Source: Malaya genurostris
Taxonomy: Eukaryota; Arthropoda; Insecta; Diptera; Culicidae
DNA: 64,000 bases
Reading direction: 5' to 3'
NCBI RefSeq assembly: GCF_030247185.1
Contig: NC_080572.1
Coordinates: 174,784,975 to 174,848,974, forward strand
The notes below the pieces were generated by a model. The model did not search any database. It had not been told where the DNA came from and was given only the letters and a program-made list of their open reading frames with translations. Positions 33,246 to 47,379 of the stretch are shown here, piece after piece (within the stretch, counting starts at the first letter, position 1; every line of letters starts with the position of its first letter). A program made the position numbers and the translations under genes.

Positions 33246-36240
33246 TCTGACTCCTGATTCTGATATGATCAAGTCAATTAAGTGCCCTCAATCAAACCAC
33301 CTACTCCTATATTTGTAAAATATTTGAAATTTGCATAATTTATAAGTAATATCAGTGCGAGTAGAGTATTACTATTCATGGTAGTATTGATATCTTTTCT
33401 ACTCACATTTGACATTTGTCATTGCTGGATAAGTGGCATTGTCGTGTTGCTTACCTGAAAAGGATAAGAAAATATGTACCAAATTAGTCTATAATCATAT
33501 TGTAAATTTGAAAAGAATAAACAAAAATCAAATTTTATTTTAATGAATTTATACTAATTAATATTCACACAGTTTTATTGAACGAATTATGTTTCGTGAT
33601 AAACTGCCAACAGCGCAAAAGTGAAGCTTAAATCTTTGTTTTTTTTTTGTTGCGGTTTTAGCTATAATCTAAAATAGACATCAGTTTAGAAAATTGTACC
33701 ACTTTAGTTATAATAACTCTTCCTATTCGAATAATTCAAAATATTTTGTTCGAACTGCTGTAAGCTCTATATTATTTTCACGATGAGTGCTGCTCGAGAA
33801 AAAACAAAAAGAAAAACACAATGAGATTGGGCGGTTGGGAGGCAGCAGCGCGAAGCTCGTCGAGTGGATAAAAGTGAACGATGATAACGATGAGATTTTT
33901 CTGCGAATCCTAACGTGAAGTCGCATATCTTCTCCAGTCATTGACGACACGGGACTTGCCGTTTTATATGCAACTCGAAGACCCCCTTGTTCGGGAGGGA
34001 AGACAGGCTTATTACAACCATAATGTTCCTTTGCTATATGTCTGGAGCTGTCCCCTGTCATTAACCAATTGTTCTTTTCCTTTCGTGTACGACTCGCACC
34101 CAGGGCCCTCCAGGGCATTTGGAGCGAGATCGAGTCCCTCAATGTATTGTAGGTCGCTGTCGCTATTAATTTATTTAATCCCTTTATTCATGTTCAAGTT
34201 CAAGTCTTTATCTCGTCGTTCATGTTCGGCCGACTGCTCGGATGGAGGGACTCCTTTCGTCACACTCGTTTGTTTGCTTTTGCTCTCTCCGGTCACATTC
34301 TATCTGGAGATCACCAGGCGGATGCGAGGAATGGTATTATAGTCGAGACACCGGGCGGGAGTGTCAGTCTGACAAGAGTTTTCACTCCCGGCTGATTCTC
34401 TGTCACGAGCTGCTAAGAAACGATCCTACTTGCCTGCTTCTCGGAGAACATGCAGGTCGAGATCGAAGTGTTGGCGTTATTTTCCTCGGCAGCACGGAAG
34501 TTGACAAGCTATCATGGCTAATTGCCCTTGCTCTTGTCCTCTGTCTGGGCGTTTTGGTAGATCTAAGCGTGATTCAGATTGTACCTATTTAATGATCAGG
34601 CAGGAGCCAACGTATCAAATATCCGTATCGCAAGATCTGTGTCAGAGTTTGTAAATAAATCACAGCAGAGATCACGCGAAACAGGTTCTGGAGCTTGCAG
34701 CTTTGTGCCAAGGGCCGATCGCAATTCAGTGTATGTCAGTTTGGTAGTTCGGAGAATGTGTTTCGTGTTGCTGGAATCTATTTTAAACTGACCGGCAATT
34801 TTACTAAAACAAAATGTTCCGTTGACTTTGGAATATTGAGTAAGTAATTTATTAAGCAACAATTCTAGCATTTAGAATTTTAATCCAAATTTGCTCAATT
34901 CATTGACAAAATATTACTTTAGCTGCAAAGAGTCTTTGGTACGTGTGCCCAAGATTTCGATTGGTTTTGTGGTTCGAAACTATCGACAAAAAATTTTTAT
35001 CCGGATCAGTCTGCGCCCAGTGTCTTTTTTTTACAACTGAACTGAATAAAACAGTCGGCCAGTGTTTTTTTAGTCATCTACAATCAATCGTTTCACCAAA
35101 TCAAGATTGGGTCTGGTTGACATTCGATCGCATAGCGGTGATTGTGATAAAAATACTGATCAAAGAGACTGGCATGATGTAGGGTGATATAAATTCCCGT
35201 TGTTTATGTTTTTTTTTGCTGTTCGTTGGTGGCGGTTGGCTTTTATAATTATCTGGTTTTAGGATGATGTGTATTTTTAGCAACTTTCGGTGACCATACT
35301 GCTCAGTGTTTCAATAGAAACCGGGCTTACAAGTATATTAAGCGTCACCTATGAGAATGGGTTTCGTTTCAGAATACAAAAGTTTTACTATTTTGTGTCA
35401 CCCTACACTGGCAATGCTATAACCATACGTGTTCATGTTCGTCAAAGGTTAGGATTGGAATTCTATGTTTACATAGCTGGTTTTATGGTTGGTCTAATTT
35501 TATATGCATTTATACAAACGGACTTGATAATCTTTCCAAAACTTTGCATCGAATATACTTGTTTGATGACAACATAAATTTGCGTAATGGGAAACGACAA
35601 AAGTTGTAAATTAGTAACATAATCACGATACCATTTTTACGACATTTTTCGTAGCTAAGGGTATCCGAAAATAAATAATCCCATATGTTCAGAGTTTAGT
35701 CAGATTTTGTGCTTAATGAAAAAACTATAGTTTTTTAGTTTTACATAGTTTGTCCGCTGCGATATTCTTGTTTGTGATTTTGCTCACAATAGAAGTATAT
35801 GAATTTAAAAAAAAAACACGTCATGTGGTTCCGAGGAACCAAAATATTTAAATCATTGCTGTATATTATAGGTAGTGCAAAAATCGTGAATGATATTTTT
35901 CAAAGTATATAATACATACGTTTCTAATATTTCTTTGAAGGCCGATGGTAAGAAATTTACTCTCGTTGGTTCCGGAAGTTTATTCGGGAAATGTTCACGC
36001 GCCAACATGAAGGTAACCCACATACCAATGATGTTCGGTAATGATAAAAAAAATCTCACAATATCCAGATTCAAATGGAAGTGTATAGGAGAATACACAG
36101 TCCCTACTCGCGAGGAAAACAGTACTTGATTCATAGTCGTTATCAAGCTGAATTCAAGAAATTGACAGTATGAAAATATTCATCATCTTCACCCGGAAGT
36201 CGGATTCGAATGAAATTAAGCAATTTGGAGAGAGCAGCTT
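33246..36240. other. Unassigned; GC-richer island 33720-34600
   Basis: The island 33720-34600 has long overlapping open frames on both strands (up to 139 codons), caused by few stops in GC-richer DNA. None shows a domain. A run of purine-pyrimidine hexamers and CpG-rich text suggests unique host sequence. The rest is AT-rich with nothing identified. Confidence 0.3.
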
Positions 36241-36247
36241 ATGAAAT

Positions 36248-36326
36248 GGTGTATATATTGTATTATATTATATTATGTTATAATATATTATATTGTATTA
36301 TATTATATTATGTTATATTATACTAG
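36248..36326. repeat. TATTA/TATAT-type simple repeat
   Basis: Degenerate pentanucleotide-like array of TATTA with occasional G (TATTATGTTA, TATTGTATTA). Similar arrays lie at 40000-40210, 40480-40520 and 40720-40810. Confidence 0.9.
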
Positions 36327-36739
36327 CGAACCCCTGCACACTTCGTAGCGCAATAATATTAGATAAGATGTAGAAAATCAAAACTACTTATCAATTTTAA
36401 TAATTATTGAAGAAAAATATCATTATAATGCTCTATGATAGTGGCCCCAAACTTTTTATATCGCGGACAACAGGACAAAATATATACCTAAAACCGATGG
36501 TTTGCCGAAACGCAAACAGGCAGCGTATAATTTACCATCCGAAAAAAAACTCTAAATTCACGCTACAGACTTATGACGATTATTGACGGTAATAGTAAAG
36601 TTAAACGGATGAGAAAATGACGTTCAAATTGAAATGACATAGCACTGGGCATCATTGGAATGCGTGGAATGAAAACTTTTTTTTCTTCTAATTTGCCATT
36701 TAAAATTGTTGTCTCAACAACATTTGCGATTAACTTTTG

Positions 36740-37105
36740 AACTTTTAACTGTTTTCTGTACTTGTTCTTCTATTGTCTGCACTTTATTTTGTACTTTGTG
36801 TGCTTGTTTCTGTAATTTGTGTGTTTTTTCCTGTACTTGTTTCAGAATTTGTTCCTGTACGTTCTATACCTGCTCCAGTATTTTCTGTATTTGGTCCTGT
36901 AACTTTTGTACTTATATCTGTACCATCTTCTCATTCTGTACCTTTTTCTGCACTCAATTGTGCCAGTACTTTCTATACTTGTTTCCCTCATTTCTGTACT
37001 TGGTTTTGTACTTTCTGAACTTGTTCTTGTACCTTCTTTATTTTTTCCTGAACTTAGCTTCTGTACTTGTTCCTTTTATTTCTGTACCTGTAGCTGTCCC
37101 TGTGA
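36740..37105. repeat. Degenerate minisatellite, unit near TTCTGTACTTGT
   Basis: The phrase TTCTGTACTTGT and variants (TCCTGTACTTGT, TTCTATACTTGT, TCCTGTAACTTTTGTACTTA) recur about 20 times at 12-18 bp spacing. All three forward frames stay open as Cys/Phe/Leu- or Val/Pro-rich text; this is a by-product of the repeat, not a protein. Confidence 0.85.
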
Positions 37106-39565
37106 ATTTCTCACAGCTCAAAAATTATCTTTGGATGGAAATTATTTCGAATGCTCTTAAATTAGAATAATCGAACGACCCTCATGATTGCTCGAGATTA
37201 GTGAAGTAGAATGGTAGCGTGTTCTGTAAAAATGAATCATCTGACAATTGTTTTTGATTCGATCTCAACATTTTTCCCCAATTCAGGTACACACGTACAC
37301 TTTGCACTTTAACGCAGTTTTTCCCTGCTCTTAAAAGTCCCAAATGATTCAAGCAAAATACAACCAAAATCGGTTTGACGGTTTATGAGCAAGAGAGTGA
37401 ATCATTTGAATCGGTAAAACATGTCGATGAGTTCCCAAATCTCGGTTCAATCGATGTAATTTAAAAACAGAAGGTAAACGGGATGGTTCGAGTACATTGG
37501 ACGAAACTGTTCATAGTAACACAAATGCAAATAATTTGAAATTTCGGAATACTCTGGGTTGATATTATTCGAATCGCGTTTGGGCCAATTGAAGACGTTT
37601 GGACTCAAATAAATAACCGAACTTGCAATTTGAAGCAATTGACGAAATTTGGAGTTCGTTTCGAGAAAAATTTACACAAAATCCCGTCCAAAAAATCCCT
37701 CAAAGATATAGCACGGAAAATGCTTATGAAAAATTTAAGCCCAAAAAAACAGAAAACATCGTTCTAATTCGAATGGAATCGTTCCAAAAAGTAGTGAGCC
37801 GAACAGTTTTGGTGTTTGAGTTAACGGTCTTAATTTGAAGTGCCAGCTGAGGTGTGCTGGTCCTGTTGTCTCAGTGCATTGTGAAAGTAATAATTATATC
37901 TATCAAGAAGATACAATTCACATTTCTGGAATTTTAGGAAAACAACGAATCATAAAAAACCGTTAATCACTTTTTTTCTTATATTCGTTTTATAATTTGA
38001 CTTCACGGTATTGAACTCAAATTTATTTATCGGAAAATGGAAACCTGTATGCGTACGTACAGCAACGTTGGCTCGAGATGGATCGACAGGCGAACGGAAA
38101 TTAAACTGTCAAAGAGGAGAAGAAATCTAAAGCATTTCACAGTGAATCGTCGGTGTAAGATCACGTTTATAACTGAAAGAACAGTTATATTGAAAATTGA
38201 ATTTATTGTTATAATAATCGAAATATTTTCTAATCATTTGAACTGTAAGGTAATTTTGTATTCATTAACATAATGTTTCTGTGGCTAACTTCGGCGATTT
38301 AATATTAGGTCTGATTTAGAGGTTAGGCTCATTATATTGAACAATTCATCGCCTTTGGAGCAAGCTCATTAGCTATCACCAGAGTAGTAGTACTTGACTG
38401 TAACCAGGTTTTTGTCGCTCCAAATTATGTAACGAAGATATTACAGCTATAGCTGTCTGTATTACATACAAACAACGAGTAAACTACATGAAAACCCACT
38501 AAACGTAAGTTCACGGAAAAAAACTATTGAAACAACTCAATTTCATTTCTATAATTTGCTTGTAGGAGAATTTTAATATACCAGGTTCGGAATAAAACGT
38601 TATTAAAAGCTCGGAAATCGTTTCAAGCGTTGCTAGACGCAACAATACATGACACTCGACTCTCCGGGTCGGTTTCACAGTAATAGAATAACCTTTCTTT
38701 ATGAGAATATAAAAACACAATGAGGAAATAATTCTAACATCCATTGTTTAAAGTATGTGAAATCCCAAGTAGCACATGTTATTACATTTCAATGACAGTA
38801 ACTTTTATGAAACAAATTCATGGAGCAAGTTGAAGACATTGCAATGTGCATTATAACTGCTATGTAACCTGAAAAGCGTTAGAGGCGAAGCATGTGCGAC
38901 TTTCCGTGGGTAGCCAAACAGGTTCTCAATGAAACAGATAAAATACGTTTGTGTCAGGTTACAATTTGTTGGTTTTTCCCGATCCACACTTATGTCCAAA
39001 GATTGGTATTCAATGATCTAAATAAAATATACTTAAAATCCATACGCAACTAGATATTTATGGTGAAATTTACGATTGTCGAAAACGTTCGCGCCGCCAA
39101 TATTTTTGCTATTAAAACATCGACAAACAATAAATATTCATACTTTTATTCCCATCAAATGAAATTAAAAGCTAGATAGTTAGTTATATATTAGTTTTTC
39201 ATATATCACTGTTAAAACAGTTGACAAAATGCCTTGAACAGAATGCATTTTTGTGTTATCTAATATTTAATTCACTGATCTTAATAATAGCCATTTACAT
39301 AAGTTTTTCCTAATATACACTTCCGTGACAAAGCATACAAATATTCTCATTGGTGAAGAAGACATACAACAACGAAAAATTGTTTCGCACAAATATCTGA
39401 AAGAAATCTCCGGGATTCAAATAGCGTTTCGTAAAAGCGTAGACTCTACCATAACTTTATTTTTTCAAATTGAGTCATTTTCCTTTACTTATTGGCGTAA
39501 TGTTATTGTCCGGGAAAATGTACGGAAACTTTCAATCGGCACTGTATTTGTTTTATTTTTTGAAT
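37106..39565. other. No recognisable feature
   Basis: AT-rich DNA with several weakly similar runs (for example TTGGGCCAATTGAAGACG and TTTGAAGCAATTGACGAA near 37580-37650). No gene or clear transposon. Confidence 0.4.
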
Positions 39566-39818
39566 AACAATAACATAATATGATAACTGGTCGTCAAATG
39601 GTGAGATAACTAAGTCCTCACAAGTCCCTATCTCATGCCTCCCCGAGCGTCTATGATGACATTTGGTCAATAGAACGGCGTCGACTGGGTGCTATCGCCT
39701 TCTGCGTTAGTAGCAGAATGAGAGGGTGCGAAATGGCTTGTAGGTTGAAGCCCATCTTAACGTGCAGTGTTCATCATAGTATATTACAACATATAATTGC
39801 GTTGTTTATTACATCATG

Positions 39819-39964
<146 letters not shown>

Positions 39965-39999
39965 GAGCGTAACTTACACTGCGACATAACCTGTTATAT

Positions 40000-40215
40000 T
40001 GTATCATAGCATATTATTTCATATATTATCGTCTTACACTATTTTATGTTATTTTATACTATGTTGTATGGTATTATACTGCATTGCATTATATCATATT
40101 ATATTGTATTATATTATATTATATTTTATTATATTATGTTATATTATATTTCTATTATATTATGTTATATTGTATCGCATTATGTTGTATTATATTATAT
40201 TATATTGTAGGGTTT
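40000..40215. repeat. TATTA/TATAT-type simple repeat
   Basis: Long degenerate array of TTATA and ATTGT units, probably derived from the adjacent (ATT)n. Further short arrays follow at 40480-40520 and 40720-40810. Confidence 0.9.
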
Positions 40216-41240
40216 ATTATGAGTAGTACTACGTACCTCTGCGCAAAATATAAATTTGTTTTCCTTATAAGTTATCATTTTTAAAGTAACTTTCAACTAA
40301 ATATCAAGGTCGTCACAAGGTGAGCTTGGTCCTCACTGGTTCTTGTTTCATGCCTACACGTGTGTCTGTGGTGACAAATGGTCGATGGAATGCGTTGATG
40401 GCAGAATGAGAGGATGAGAAATGACATATAAATTCAAGTAATATAATATCATAGCATATCGCAACATATCATTTTATTTATTATATTATTTATTATATAA
40501 TTCATTGTACTATATTATATTGTTTTTTATTGTTATTTTCATTATTATATTGATTGTTATTATTATTATTGATGACAAATCAATAATAATAACATATATT
40601 ATTTTTATAGATGTGGATATTATTATTGTTATTAGAAGAGAAATATTCTACTTCCTGCAGTATTGCGAAGATAGAAGAGCATAACTGACTCTCTACATTA
40701 ACTGTTATTTTATATCATGTTTTATAATATATTATATTATATTGTATGACATTGTATTATATTATTTTGTAATCTATTATATCATTTTATGTTATATTAA
40801 TTTCATTACACTATGTTTCATTGTATTTATCAATATAAAACATTTTGCACGGGGCGTAAAGGGGAGGGAGCATCAGGGCATCGGACGAATTGATGACTGG
40901 ACGAGGGATTGTGGATAGCCAGCCCAAGTCACTTGAAGGAAACTTGTTTCCTTCTGAAGGTTTGAAATGAGTCTGACGCGCCCTTCTCAAACAAACCATC
41001 AGGCGGGTTCAAGCATGTATAACGATTTGCTTCATCCATGCACTGGATATTATGGTTGGAAGAGCATCTTTTATTCCCGCGGAAGACGAGTAAGTGACTC
41101 TACTTACATATCCGCCCAACCCTTTTTGTTCGCTTTTCGGTAACAGCTATAGTAAGAAGGTGAATGGATGAGTCATATCGGGGCTACTGCAAGTCTACCC
41201 GCATCCACTGGCAAGTCCTTGAACTGATGGTGGCTTCACT

Positions 41241-41270
41241 TCACATCACATCACATCACATCACATCACA
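41241..41270. repeat. (TCACA)6 tail
   Basis: Six perfect TCACA pentamers directly against the right copy of the 24 bp direct repeat, interpreted as the 3' tail of the retro-insertion. Confidence 0.95.
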
Positions 41271-41293
41271 ACAATAACATAATATGATAACTG

Positions 41294-42046
41294 ATATGAA
41301 ATCATTACTTAACTTTGTCTTTTAGTGTGTTACTTTTTCATTGTCACATTTCGTTGCGGTGACAAGCTGGTTGGGTTACCAGAAAGTCACGTTGGAACTA
41401 TGTTTTATTTTCTTTTTCTGTGAATAAGTTACAGGTGCTACTTGAGATTTCAGATGTGCGATTTGGGCCAATAAAATGTGTGTAAATAGCAACATCTTAC
41501 ACTTCTCTTTAATTAAAATCCATTTCAATACAATTTGAAGACAGTTGTAAACAGAAAACAAACTAGGAGTTTTACAGATTGAATCTGAGTCGATTTGCGT
41601 TAGAGATTAGTCGTTTTCGCATCTGTTATTTTAATGTTGAAAATATTCATAGTCGTTTTGCCATGAAGATGAAGGAATAAACCTCCGAAACGTTGGCCGT
41701 TAACGTGAAATAAATATTTTACAAGCAACAAATGAACAAAAAGCCATCTTTTAATACAATGAACAGATTATAATTGTTGCGTTTGAACAGATTGTCACGA
41801 CAAAGTAACTTTCTTTCATGACAAAGCAAGACCCCGTGCTCAGAAAGTAATTAAAACTTATTTAGAAACGCTGAAATGAGAAGTTCTATTCGGTTATTAT
41901 CATTCGTTTCAATCCATGGCGCATCGTTTGTGAGAGCAACTCTTCGAAAAAGTTTTTTTTTCAGTGCGGTATCAAAGCTTTTTCAGAAAAAAGGCCAACA
42001 GTAGTGGATGACGATGAACAATACTTTTTATAACGCTATAAGCACC
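41294..42046. other. Unassigned
   Basis: No gene. A phrase near 41670-41715 (GATGAAGGAATAAACCTCCG followed by AAACGTTGGCCGTTAACGTG) is reminiscent of the terminal text of some retroelements but is too short to assign. Confidence 0.35.
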
Positions 42047-42237
42047 CATCTGCTTGGCTGATAAAAGGTGTATTTAAATGCATACAGTCGCACCTGCTAG
42101 CAGAATGCATGTTACAATCGAAACCAGTAAAATTCCTACTAATCTATCATCATCAGTCATTACAAATGAAATTTTCCGTCATTTGACGAATTACATCGTA
42201 TGAGGGATTAAGTCACCTGTAAAATTCAATTTTTTTG
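42047..42237 (-). mobile_element. MITE with tRNA-like body, copy 3 (fragment)
   Basis: Inverted match to 18098-18307: CACCTGTAAAATTCAATTTT, TACATCGTATGAGGGATTAA, CAGTCGCACCTGCTAGCAG and CATCTGCTTGGCTG. The match stops at the start of the tRNA-like part, so the box A and box B region and the other end are missing. Confidence 0.8.
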
Positions 42238-45200
42238 ACATGTATGTCCACTCGTGTTTACCAACACCAACAATGGCACGCGTAACTTGGTTTATGTGTA
42301 ATGTTGTTGAGCTATTTCTTAGGTACCGTTGTAAGGCTTGCTTTGGATTTCGAATCTGAAACACAGCCTTGTCTAATAAATCCAATACACGAACCATTGC
42401 GACACAGCATGTGATACCTTACGCACGAATTAGAATTACCCCGGTAGCCAACATACTAATGGCGCATTATGGCAGCAAATAATCGCTAATTGACATTTCA
42501 ATAGCACTTGATACTGAATTAAGACCGACGAATATACGGCTATTCATAGATAATGCTTTTTTATGACTGGTGTGCATTCTGAAAGCCGAATTCTGATTGA
42601 TTTACTACAGAGGAGCTTTCAAATTGCAGATATTGAGCTATAAGCATTTTTGGTGCTGATAAAAGGCTATTTTTCAGTCATTATTAGTACTTACTGGTTA
42701 CCAAATACTAACAAGCCTGCACACAAGTAAGGAACAATCGCGTGTTTGGTGCTCTTCGAAGCTTTTATGTATATCGATTGATCGATGGAACTGCGGTTTG
42801 AATATTATTCAAAAATTCTCAATGACAATAGCATAATTATGTTGATAATCGATCTTTGACTACTGTTAACAAAGGCTAATAATCACTAATAATTACTGTT
42901 AACAAGCTAAAGAGTTTTTATCAAAAAAATTGATATTTTTTGATTTGGTGGTCTTGCTTTATATCAACAGGACGATAAACACGATAAACGATGTAATTAT
43001 CTGGAAAAATACTTATACTCACCCTATTTAATTGCATTTTTGAGTACGTTCAAAGAGCAGCTAATACCTCCTCGAGCCCAACATATTTGAATGTATACTT
43101 TTCTGTTATCGCGGACTTTCTGCTTGGTTGTTGTTTTTTCACAATTATCACACGACATCCAAATAAATTTATGGGAATTCTTGTTCAGGTACTATCTAGC
43201 GAAAAATCACCATCCAATTCCTTTACGGCGATATCGCTCAGCGATGGCGATTATTTTTTTTTCAAATAAAATACCTCAAACTAATCACGCAATGGACCAC
43301 CACATCCGTAGAGAGATGGAGGGTCTAGTGCGGAGTGAAACGATCAAAAAGCGCACAGCGAAACCAGAGATAGGAAATCCAAACTTATCGATGCATAAAT
43401 TAAATTTTTTATTGATCGTAAAAAGTGAAGTGGCCAACAAGAAGCGAGAAATGGTACACACGGACGCCCTGGGCACTCATAATATCAACCGGGTACCACA
43501 CTCTAGGCCGAAAAGAAGGACCCATCTGTGCGACATTCCGCGGCGACCCTGAGCGGTCGCTTGCGAGGGTCTTCAAAGATCGGGCAATTATAACACCTCA
43601 ACGAGCGGCGCATCGCCGAGTACCGGACTTAAGAAGACATTCCAAAAGAAAATCTAAATCCTCGTCGAACTGAAGCTGATGGATCCGAAATTTACCACGG
43701 CCTCAGCGTGCGCATGTGTGTGTAAGTTCGCAGGTCCCGGCTCGTTTCGAAACTCCATAACAAATCATAATCGTAAATTATGTCATATTTATTACCGTTT
43801 AAAGCTCTGAAGTGGAGTTCGGTGTTGGCTTTTTTTTCGTAAAAGGAAAAATTTCATCTCGATAAGAGGTTCTTTCTCTTTTTGCATTTCGCTGGCAACC
43901 AGGAATACGTTCTTCGTCCGGTGGTGAAAAGCCCAACCGAGCCAGCAAAGTCCACAGCGTGAACGTTCAATTTTCCATATTATTTAGCGCTTCTGGAATC
44001 ATTTATCTTGCGGACAGGTTCCGCGTTGAAGCTCCGAAGGCATTTTTATGGATATCGTTTGTTTACCATCTTCGACAGCTCGCCTCTGTTGCCGGAGCAG
44101 ACGTGACATCTGCGCGCGCCCGGTCGCTGCGGGGGTGATCATCAAGGCTTTAGCGCGCGAGCAGTTCTGGAATGTGGATCTCGTGCAGAGCGGAAATGGA
44201 AGCCCGTTTGTTTCGTGGGGGTTGACTTAATTTCTAATTATAGCCATTGGGACAGCTAGTTGGGCCTCTCGGAAATGTTCAGTTTCAGCGGGATCGAGAA
44301 CGATTCGGTGGATTCGACAGGTTAACGATCAACTCAGGTGTTTGCGGTGAACAGAAAAAATCGACGAGAATTTGAATATCTAATAGGTTTTTGTGGAAAT
44401 TAATTCGATGAAATCGTATCCAGCACACGCGAGTAGTGCATTAATTTAAGATATTTTACAATTCTTTAACCATAAATCATCAACACGGTTGTGCTACATT
44501 ATTCGCTTTTTTTAAATTACTTATTAAATGCAAAAGATCCTAGAAATGCATCTCAATTTGTATCAACATGTTCAAATACAATTTATTCGATGACCTATGA
44601 AGTACTTTTAACAAGCTTTAGTTTTTATTGGTCTGTTTTGGGAAAAAAATCCCCGGAAAACAATTTTATTTGTTCCCTGTATTACTCAATAAACGATTCG
44701 CTGAGTTTCTACAGCAACATCAATTCGTCTTTTCTTGTCCTTGTGATTCGAAGCGATGATTGGGGACCAATTAATCAATAATCTAATTTTTTCCATTCAT
44801 TTTCGATAGCGACTGAGATTCGTAATTCATCTACATACATAGCTAATACCCTGTTAAGTCGAAAACGAAAGCAGAAACAGGCGCATACGACGTTGCACAT
44901 TGATGCAAAATAAGCAATTTTCCATTAGCCTTACGTCTGCCTAGCGGTTTATGTAGAACCACGAGGTTGCATTAGCAGCTCTATATAAACTGCTACTGCA
45001 TTGATCAGTCGATCACGAAATGTTAAAGAGTGGAAAAATGAAATAGTCATATTCTCTAAGCACAAATCGGTTCCCAAATGGAGCTAAAAACCCCTAAAAG
45101 AGTTTATTCTTTAGGTTGTAAGGTTGTTCCAGATTATTTGTCTTCATGAACGGTTTTTAATTCGAATCTCAAGCTTCCGTTAGCCTTTATAGCATGGGAG

Positions 45201-45830
45201 ACTTACAATTCGAAAACTTAATTTCAGTATATTTCCTAATGATTGCGGCTTAGGAGCTATTTGTCAGTATTTATTTTAACACAAGAAGCAAGAGTCAACA
45301 TCGGGGTTTATGAAAGCAATTTCGTTGATACGTAAATACTAATAGCTTCGCTTGCAAACTATGAAAACGAGATCCATGTCCAGTAAACGACATAAGCGGA
45401 ACAGTAGCTTCGAAATTGTGCTAATTTTTCATTTAATCTTTCAGTCGTTTTCGGTTTTTAGTGAAAAATGTACACTATGCAGTAACTATATCAGCGTAGT
45501 TTTTATGTATTAATGGGCCCGGAGGAAAAATTCATTTGGGTGACCCTAACAAACTGAATATCCTTTTTTTAGTCCTGTCAAAGGCCCCCAAAACCGGCCC
45601 CCTCTGTAAAAGCGGCTCTGGACGGTATTCAACTGATGCTTCGAGAATCGATAATGACAGAAAACGATTCACAATGATTTTTATCTATTGGTGCTTGTAT
45701 CTATAGTAGTTTTGGTTTCCATCGGGGTTCTGAGGTGTAATTACTTTGATTCACCAGATTTAAGACTCTCTTCATAGCCAAGCTTTACAGATTATCATTA
45801 TATCGAAGAAAGAATGAAAATTAAAATTTG
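42238..45830. other. Unassigned; GC-richer island 43280-44330
   Basis: The island has CpG-rich text without transposon similarity, and overlapping frames including 43091-43552 (153 codons) and 44048-44230. No domain is recognisable, and a possible splice donor GTGTGTGTAAGTTC near 43720 is not backed by a convincing exon. The remaining DNA is AT-rich and unassigned. A CAAAGGCCCCCAAAACCGGC run near 45580 resembles the C-rich ends of the hAT-type MITEs. Confidence 0.3.
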
Positions 45831-45837
45831 ACTGTGT

Positions 45838-46030
45838 CTCCCTGCAAACATTGTTTTGGTTTGGTCTTGTTGTAGGGGAACGATTGACGTTGGCATTGAT
45901 ACTGTCTTTTGGTGCAGTGATAGACAAAAATGCTTCCTCTCGCTTCGTACGTTTTGAATGCGATTGTTTACAAGTGAGACAGTGAAAACACGAAGATAAG
46001 ACTGTTGGATTTAGACATTTATTGAAAATA
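45838..46030. repeat. Dispersed repeat S, copy 2 (uninterrupted)
   Basis: Counterpart of 9377-9539. At 45990-46010 it reads AAGATAAGACTGTTGGATTT without a break, where copy 1 carries the 690 bp hAT-like element, so it serves as an empty site. Confidence 0.6.
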
Positions 46031-46557
46031 TGTGACAATTTGAAGCTCTGGTCGTTTATTCGGAATTTCTCTTGATGACAGCTGTTTCATTAGCCGTTAA
46101 AAGCGCTGATAGTGCGACAGAAGGACTCTCTCGCGTGTAGAATGCCGCAGGGATACGTATTATTAAGTGAGATGCGTGGCGGCTGTGCACTTTTGAACAT
46201 ACCCGGTATCATCTGTTCAATAGAGTTGTTTCTTCTTGTGTTTCACATGGTAATTTTATTTAAAAAAACCCTTCTTAATCCACCTAGTGGTGTGATAATG
46301 CCTTTCTCTTCTTTCATAACAGTCTCATGAACATATGTTTCATACTTTTATTAAATAATTTTGGATACTAATTTTGACACCAATTGATTCAGATTGATTC
46401 GAGTAGTTCACAAAAGCATGCTTCAGTGTTTATGTCACACAGACAGCATCATTTTTCCAAACTAGTGCTTGACATTTGCGTTGCCTATTTGTATGAGAAC
46501 AGTGATGCTAATCTAAAAAAAGTCTTCTTAGTCCACTTAGTGGAATTTTCATATATC

Positions 46558-46863
46558 TTGAAAAATCACCATAGGGGGGAATACATGAAATTTTCGAAAT
46601 CGAAAAAAAAAATTGATGCCAAAAGGCTTAGAATTGCATGAAACGTCGAGATTTAGTGTCATCTCGAAAAAATTTTTTTTTGAAAAAGTCGAGTTTTTGG
46701 GACTTAAAAAAATATGAAAAGTCCCAGAAAACTGATTTATTGAAAAAATTTTTTTTGTGATGACACTAAATTTCGATGTTTTATGCAGTTTTAAGAGTTT
46801 CAACATCAAAAAAAATTTTCGATTCTGGAAATTTCATGTACTCCCCCCTATGGTGCTTTTTCA
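46558..46863. mobile_element. 306 bp foldback element in repeat P
   Basis: Two arms of about 115 bp are imperfect inverted repeats: TTGAAAAATCACCATAGGGG on the left against TTGAAAAAGCACCATAGGGG read inward from the right; both continue through ACATGAAATTT, ATCGAAAA and ATTTAGTGTCATC. A short spacer holds a second small palindrome (GGGACTT and AAGTCCC). No coding capacity. It separates two parts of repeat P. Confidence 0.8.
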
Positions 46864-47375
46864 AAATCGAAAATTGTCAAACCTTTACCACCGGGCAGCA
46901 CCCCTTACGCATGTCCGATTCAGCTCAAATTTTGCATGAAGGCTTTTTTCGAGGTGCTTAAACTTTTGAGCACTAGAGCTTAACGAAAATAGAGGTGATC
47001 CCAAAATTTTGGCACCCTTATATATAAGAGCGGTAAAAATCAATGTGTTTTATCGGTTACGTCACTTATCATCATATATCTGGAACCAAAAGTCACAACC
47101 ATTTGATCTTCAAACTTGATCAATGGCCCGACAGTAGCTTTCAAACGAGCCCAAAGTTATTAAAATCGGTTCAGCCATCTCTGAGAAAATTGAGCGCGTT
47201 CTTCGTTTTTGTCGGTTACGTCACTTATATAATCATATCTCCGGAACCAAAAGTCACAGCCATTTGATCTTCGAACTTGATCAATGGCCCGACAGTACCT
47301 TTCAAACGAGCCTAAGTTTGTTCAAATCGGTTCAGCCATCTCTGAGAAAATTGAGCGCGTTCAAATATCTTCGAA

Positions 47376-47379
<4 letters not shown>

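Noticed and set aside
33723..34592. Series of overlapping frames that might be a host exon cluster
   Set aside because: Frames lie on both strands, have no shared domain and no convincing splice sites.
36706..37170. 154-codon Cys/Phe/Leu-rich frame
   Set aside because: All three forward frames are open because the minisatellite unit lacks stops; composition follows the repeat.
41640..41735. 3' end of a Penelope-like element
   Set aside because: Only a short phrase near AAACGTTGG is suggestive; no protein or terminal repeat supports it.
46384..46961. Several Lys/Phe-rich frames on both strands
   Set aside because: They arise from the foldback element and repeat P, whose two arms mirror each other.
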